Shown here: positions 3,921-6,267 of the stretch, piece after piece | How positions within the stretch are numbered: the stretch's first letter is position 1 | Layout of the letters: the number at the start of each line of letters is the position of its first letter | Assembly (NCBI GenBank): GCA_046050405.1 | Contig: JBJOPY010000036.1 | Coordinates: forward strand, 1-6,267 | Direction: 5' to 3' | Origin: JADKCL01 sp046050405 | Lineage (GTDB): Bacteria > Bacteroidota > Bacteroidia > J057 > JADKCL01 | DNA length: 6,267 bases | Made by a program: the position numbers and the translations under genes | The notes under the pieces: model-generated | Seen by the model: only the letters and a program-made list of their open reading frames with translations | What the model was told of the DNA's origin: nothing | Databases searched by the model: none

Positions 3921-6267
3921 ATGCATCTGAAATATAAATTTTTGGTTTTCATAATGTTGCTCATGAGTTCGATGGGTTTCGCCCAGACAGATCTCACCCT
4001 GTACAACATGAACCGAACACCGCAGTCGATGTACCAAAATCCGGCATTGTCCCCTCCTACGAAGGTTAACATTGGCTTGCCTGTCCTGTCTTCGATCTAT
4101 CTGCAGGGAATCAATAGTGGTTTTGCATGGAAGAACCTTGTGCAGCTCGGATCCGACGATTCACTGACCCTGAATGTGGACAACATGCTGGACAAGTTGG
4201 CTGCCAAGAACCTGCTTGCCCTCAATTTCAATACCGACCTCCTGTCCTTTGGATTCCGGTCCGGCAAGAGCTATTTCAGCCTGAATGCCACGACCAAAAG
4301 TTACATGCGATTTACCTATCCCAAAGATTTTCTGGGCTTGGTATGGAAGGGTAACGGAGGATACCTTGGCAATTCGGCAAGCTTCTCAGGCCTTGGTGTG
4401 GATGCGGGTCTTTACCATGAGCTTGGACTCGGCTATACCCGTGATGTATTTGACGATGGTCGCCTGAAGATCGGCGGTCGCCTGAAATACCTGAACGGCA
4501 TCGCAAACCTCTACACTCCTCGCAGCGAGTTATCCTTGTTCACCGATCAGGACCTGTTCTTCCTGACCGCCAATTCAGACTTCATGGTCAACGGTGCCGG
4601 GCCCATCGGCCTTTTGATGGGGGGCGATTCCCTGGGCAACGAGTTCAACCCTACCAAGTATCTTTTTGGGAAGAACCACGGCGCAGGGATCGACCTGGGC
4701 ATGAGTTGGGATCTGGTTCCCGAGAAAATGAGAGTCAGCGCGAGCGTGGTGGACCTGGGTTTCATCCGCTGGAAGGATACCCCGACCAATATCCGTTCGG
4801 ACAATGCCTCCTTTACCTTCAAGGGAATCAACATCAATGATTTTCCCAAGGAAACAGACAGCATTAACGGGAATTACTTCGATTCACTGGGAACGTCCCT
4901 TTTGGATTCCATGACGTCCACATTCACGCCTGACACCAGCCATGACGCATACACTGCCCCTACGATTCCAAGGTTTTATGTTGGAGCCAATTACCTGATC
5001 AACGAACGGATGAACGCAGGCCTTCTGTTCTGTGGCGAGCTCTACAAGGGTACCTTCCGCCCAGCAGTTACTGCATCTTATAATATTGCACTCGGACGTT
5101 GGCTGCAACTGTCGGCGAGCTGGTCTTACGCCAATCGAACCCTCCTGAACCCGGGTGTAGGCTTGTCGCTCAATGCGGGTCCTGTACAACTCTATGCGGT
5201 TACGGACAATATCCTGGCACCGTTTGCGCCACAATCCGTGCGTCAAGGTCATGTGCACATGGGCATCAACCTGACGATGGGCTGGAAAGCGAAGGATCGT
5301 GATGGCGATGGGATCGTTGACAAGGAAGACCAATGCCCGGACGATCCGGGACTCACCGAATTCCAAGGCTGCCCAGACCGTGATGGCGACAAAATCATCG
5401 ACGGCAATGATGCTTGCCCAGATGTGCCAGGAATTGCGGAATTCTCCGGATGCCCTGACACGGACAGTGACCATGTGGTTGACAGCTTGGACAATTGCGT
5501 AGATGTAGCTGGCCTGGCCGAACTGCAGGGTTGCCCAGACACGGACGGTGACAAGATCGTCGACTCGGAAGACAAGTGTCCAAATGAGCCCGGTCCCAAG
5601 GAAACCCAAGGTTGTCCAGACCGTGACCGTGATGGCATCGTGGACAGTCAAGACTTCTGCCCCGATAAACCGGGCGTGCTCGAGCACAGGGGTTGCCCAG
5701 ACACGGACGGTGACGGCACATTCGATGATGAAGACAAGTGCGTGGATGACTTCGGGCCAAAGGACAATTCCGGATGTCCTTATGGTGACCTTGACAAGGA
5801 CGGGGTATTCGACAAGGAAGACCGCTGCGTGGATACACCCGGGCCGAAGGAAAATCAAGGCTGTCCTTATGGTGACCTCGATGGTGACGGCGTGACCGAC
5901 AATGTCGATGACTGTCCGAGCACACCAGGTCTCCCAGAAAACAAAGGCTGTCCAAAATTGACCGTCGAAGAACAGAAGGTGCTGGACATAGCCTTCAGTA
6001 ACCTTGAGTTTGAGAGCGGAAAGGCGATCATTCGGTCAACCTCCTTGGACGAGCTTGATTCGCTCGCCAAGTTGCTCGTCAATCGACCCGACTGGAAGCT
6101 GCGTATTGCCGGCCACACTGACAACGTAGGAAACCCGAACTCGAACATGACGCTCTCGAAGGATCGTGCGAATGCCGTCAAGACCTACCTGAACAGTCGG
6201 GGTGTCGCAGAGGATCGCTTCATCGTCGAATGGTACGGTCAGACCAAACCTTTGGTGCCGAACACCA
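3921..6267 (+). CDS. DUF5723-TSP3-OmpA outer-membrane protein, cut at the right edge
   Basis: The frame from ATG 3921 is open to the edge (782 residues). Residues 1-21 are a Sec signal peptide (MHLKYKFLVFIMLLMSSMGFA), cleaved before Q22. Residues 22 to about 456 resemble the Bacteroidota DUF5723 domain (TLYNMNRTPQSMYQNPA, VNIGLPVLS, RFTYPKDF, IGGRLKYLNGIANLYT), which is probably an outer-membrane beta-barrel. Residues 459-678 are eight calcium-binding thrombospondin type 3 repeats. Residues from about 690 form an OmpA-like peptidoglycan-binding domain (FSNLEFESGKAIIRSTSLDEL, GHTDNVG). It has D734 and R749 with the same 15-residue spacing as E. coli OmpA D271 and R286, which bind diaminopimelate. 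The likely role is to link the outer membrane to peptidoglycan across a calcium-stiffened spacer; ligand or transport roles of the barrel are unknown. The ATG is preceded by a purine-rich GAGAGAG, a weak ribosome-binding site. Only the end of the OmpA domain is missing. Confidence 0.95.
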   Translation, partial: MHLKYKFLVFIMLLMSSMGFAQTDLTLYNMNRTPQSMYQNPALSPPTKVNIGLPVLSSIYLQGINSGFAWKNLVQLGSDDSLTLNVDNMLDKLAAKNLLALNFNTDLLSFGFRSGKSYFSLNATTKSYMRFTYPKDFLGLVWKGNGGYLGNSASFSGLGVDAGLYHELGLGYTRDVFDDGRLKIGGRLKYLNGIANLYTPRSELSLFTDQDLFFLTANSDFMVNGAGPIGLLMGGDSLGNEFNPTKYLFGKNHGAGIDLGMSWDLVPEKMRVSASVVDLGFIRWKDTPTNIRSDNASFTFKGININDFPKETDSINGNYFDSLGTSLLDSMTSTFTPDTSHDAYTAPTIPRFYVGANYLINERMNAGLLFCGELYKGTFRPAVTASYNIALGRWLQLSASWSYANRTLLNPGVGLSLNAGPVQLYAVTDNILAPFAPQSVRQGHVHMGINLTMGWKAKDRDGDGIVDKEDQCPDDPGLTEFQGCPDRDGDKIIDGNDACPDVPGIAEFSGCPDTDSDHVVDSLDNCVDVAGLAELQGCPDTDGDKIVDSEDKCPNEPGPKETQGCPDRDRDGIVDSQDFCPDKPGVLEHRGCPDTDGDGTFDDEDKCVDDFGPKDNSGCPYGDLDKDGVFDKEDRCVDTPGPKENQGCPYGDLDGDGVTDNVDDCPSTPGLPENKGCPKLTVEEQKVLDIAFSNLEFESGKAIIRSTSLDELDSLAKLLVNRPDWKLRIAGHTDNVGNPNSNMTLSKDRANAVKTYLNSRGVAEDRFIVEWYGQTKPLVPNT
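5295..5954 (+). repeat. Eight tandem thrombospondin type 3 repeats (81/87-base units)
   Basis: The units start at 5295, 5376, 5457, 5538, 5619, 5700, 5787 and 5874. Six have 27 residues and units 6 and 7 have 29, because a YG pair follows their closing GCP; the total is 220 residues. Every unit keeps the five aspartates of the DxDxDxxxDxxD calcium loop and two cysteines, at unit positions 14 and 26. The CP after the loop is CV in units 3, 6 and 7. DNA identity between units is moderate, so the array is old rather than a recent slippage product. Confidence 0.93.

Noticed and set aside
3159..4037. A 292-residue minus-strand open frame covering the lipoprotein 3' end and the next gene's start
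   Set aside because: It is antisense to two well-supported plus-strand genes and crosses their spacer; its His- and Ile-rich product looks like a shadow.
4884..5858. A 324-residue open frame on the minus strand, and a second one at 5395-5955
   Set aside because: Both lie antisense to the TSP3 array and the end of the barrel domain. The repeated codon pattern removes stops from the opposite strand, and the products are just reversed repeats. The plus-strand frame has a signal peptide and recognised domains.

Overview
The window most likely comes from the chromosome of a Bacteroidota bacterium; a lower rank cannot be fixed from this sequence. Four things support this. The right-hand protein joins a DUF5723-like barrel to thrombospondin type 3 repeats and an OmpA domain, an architecture typical of that phylum. 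The lipoprotein before it starts its mature part in the style of an uncharacterised Bacteroidota family (WNPELAVPL). Intergenic -7 elements match the Bacteroidota consensus TAnnTTTG. Shine-Dalgarno sequences are weak or absent.

Layout. Bases 1-1481 (minus strand) hold nearly all of dnaB, the replicative helicase, reading off the left edge with only its extreme C-terminus missing. Bases 1482-2195 are a 714-base divergent intergenic region. Its dnaB-proximal part is rich in structure: an 18-base palindrome that could carry two back-to-back -7 elements, a hairpin in the presumed dnaB leader, and a strong stem-loop plus T-run that would end a short plus-strand transcript. Its middle part holds one weak minus-strand ORF that may be a gene remnant. 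Its right end has a good Bacteroidota promoter. Bases 2196-3866 (plus) encode a 556-residue uncharacterised lipoprotein. After a 54-base gap, bases 3921-6267 (plus) encode a secreted or outer-membrane DUF5723-TSP3-OmpA protein, cut by the right edge inside its OmpA domain.

How the genes relate. dnaB is a housekeeping gene transcribed leftward and is probably unrelated in function to the two genes on its right. The lipoprotein and the OmpA-family protein are co-directional and closely spaced, and both carry export signals, so they look like a cell-envelope pair: a lipid-anchored beta-rich protein and a barrel tethered to peptidoglycan. That partnership is inferred from position only. No transposon, CRISPR array, tRNA, rRNA or defence system was found. 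The observations most worth checking are the small structured locus upstream of dnaB and the lipoprotein/OmpA pair.
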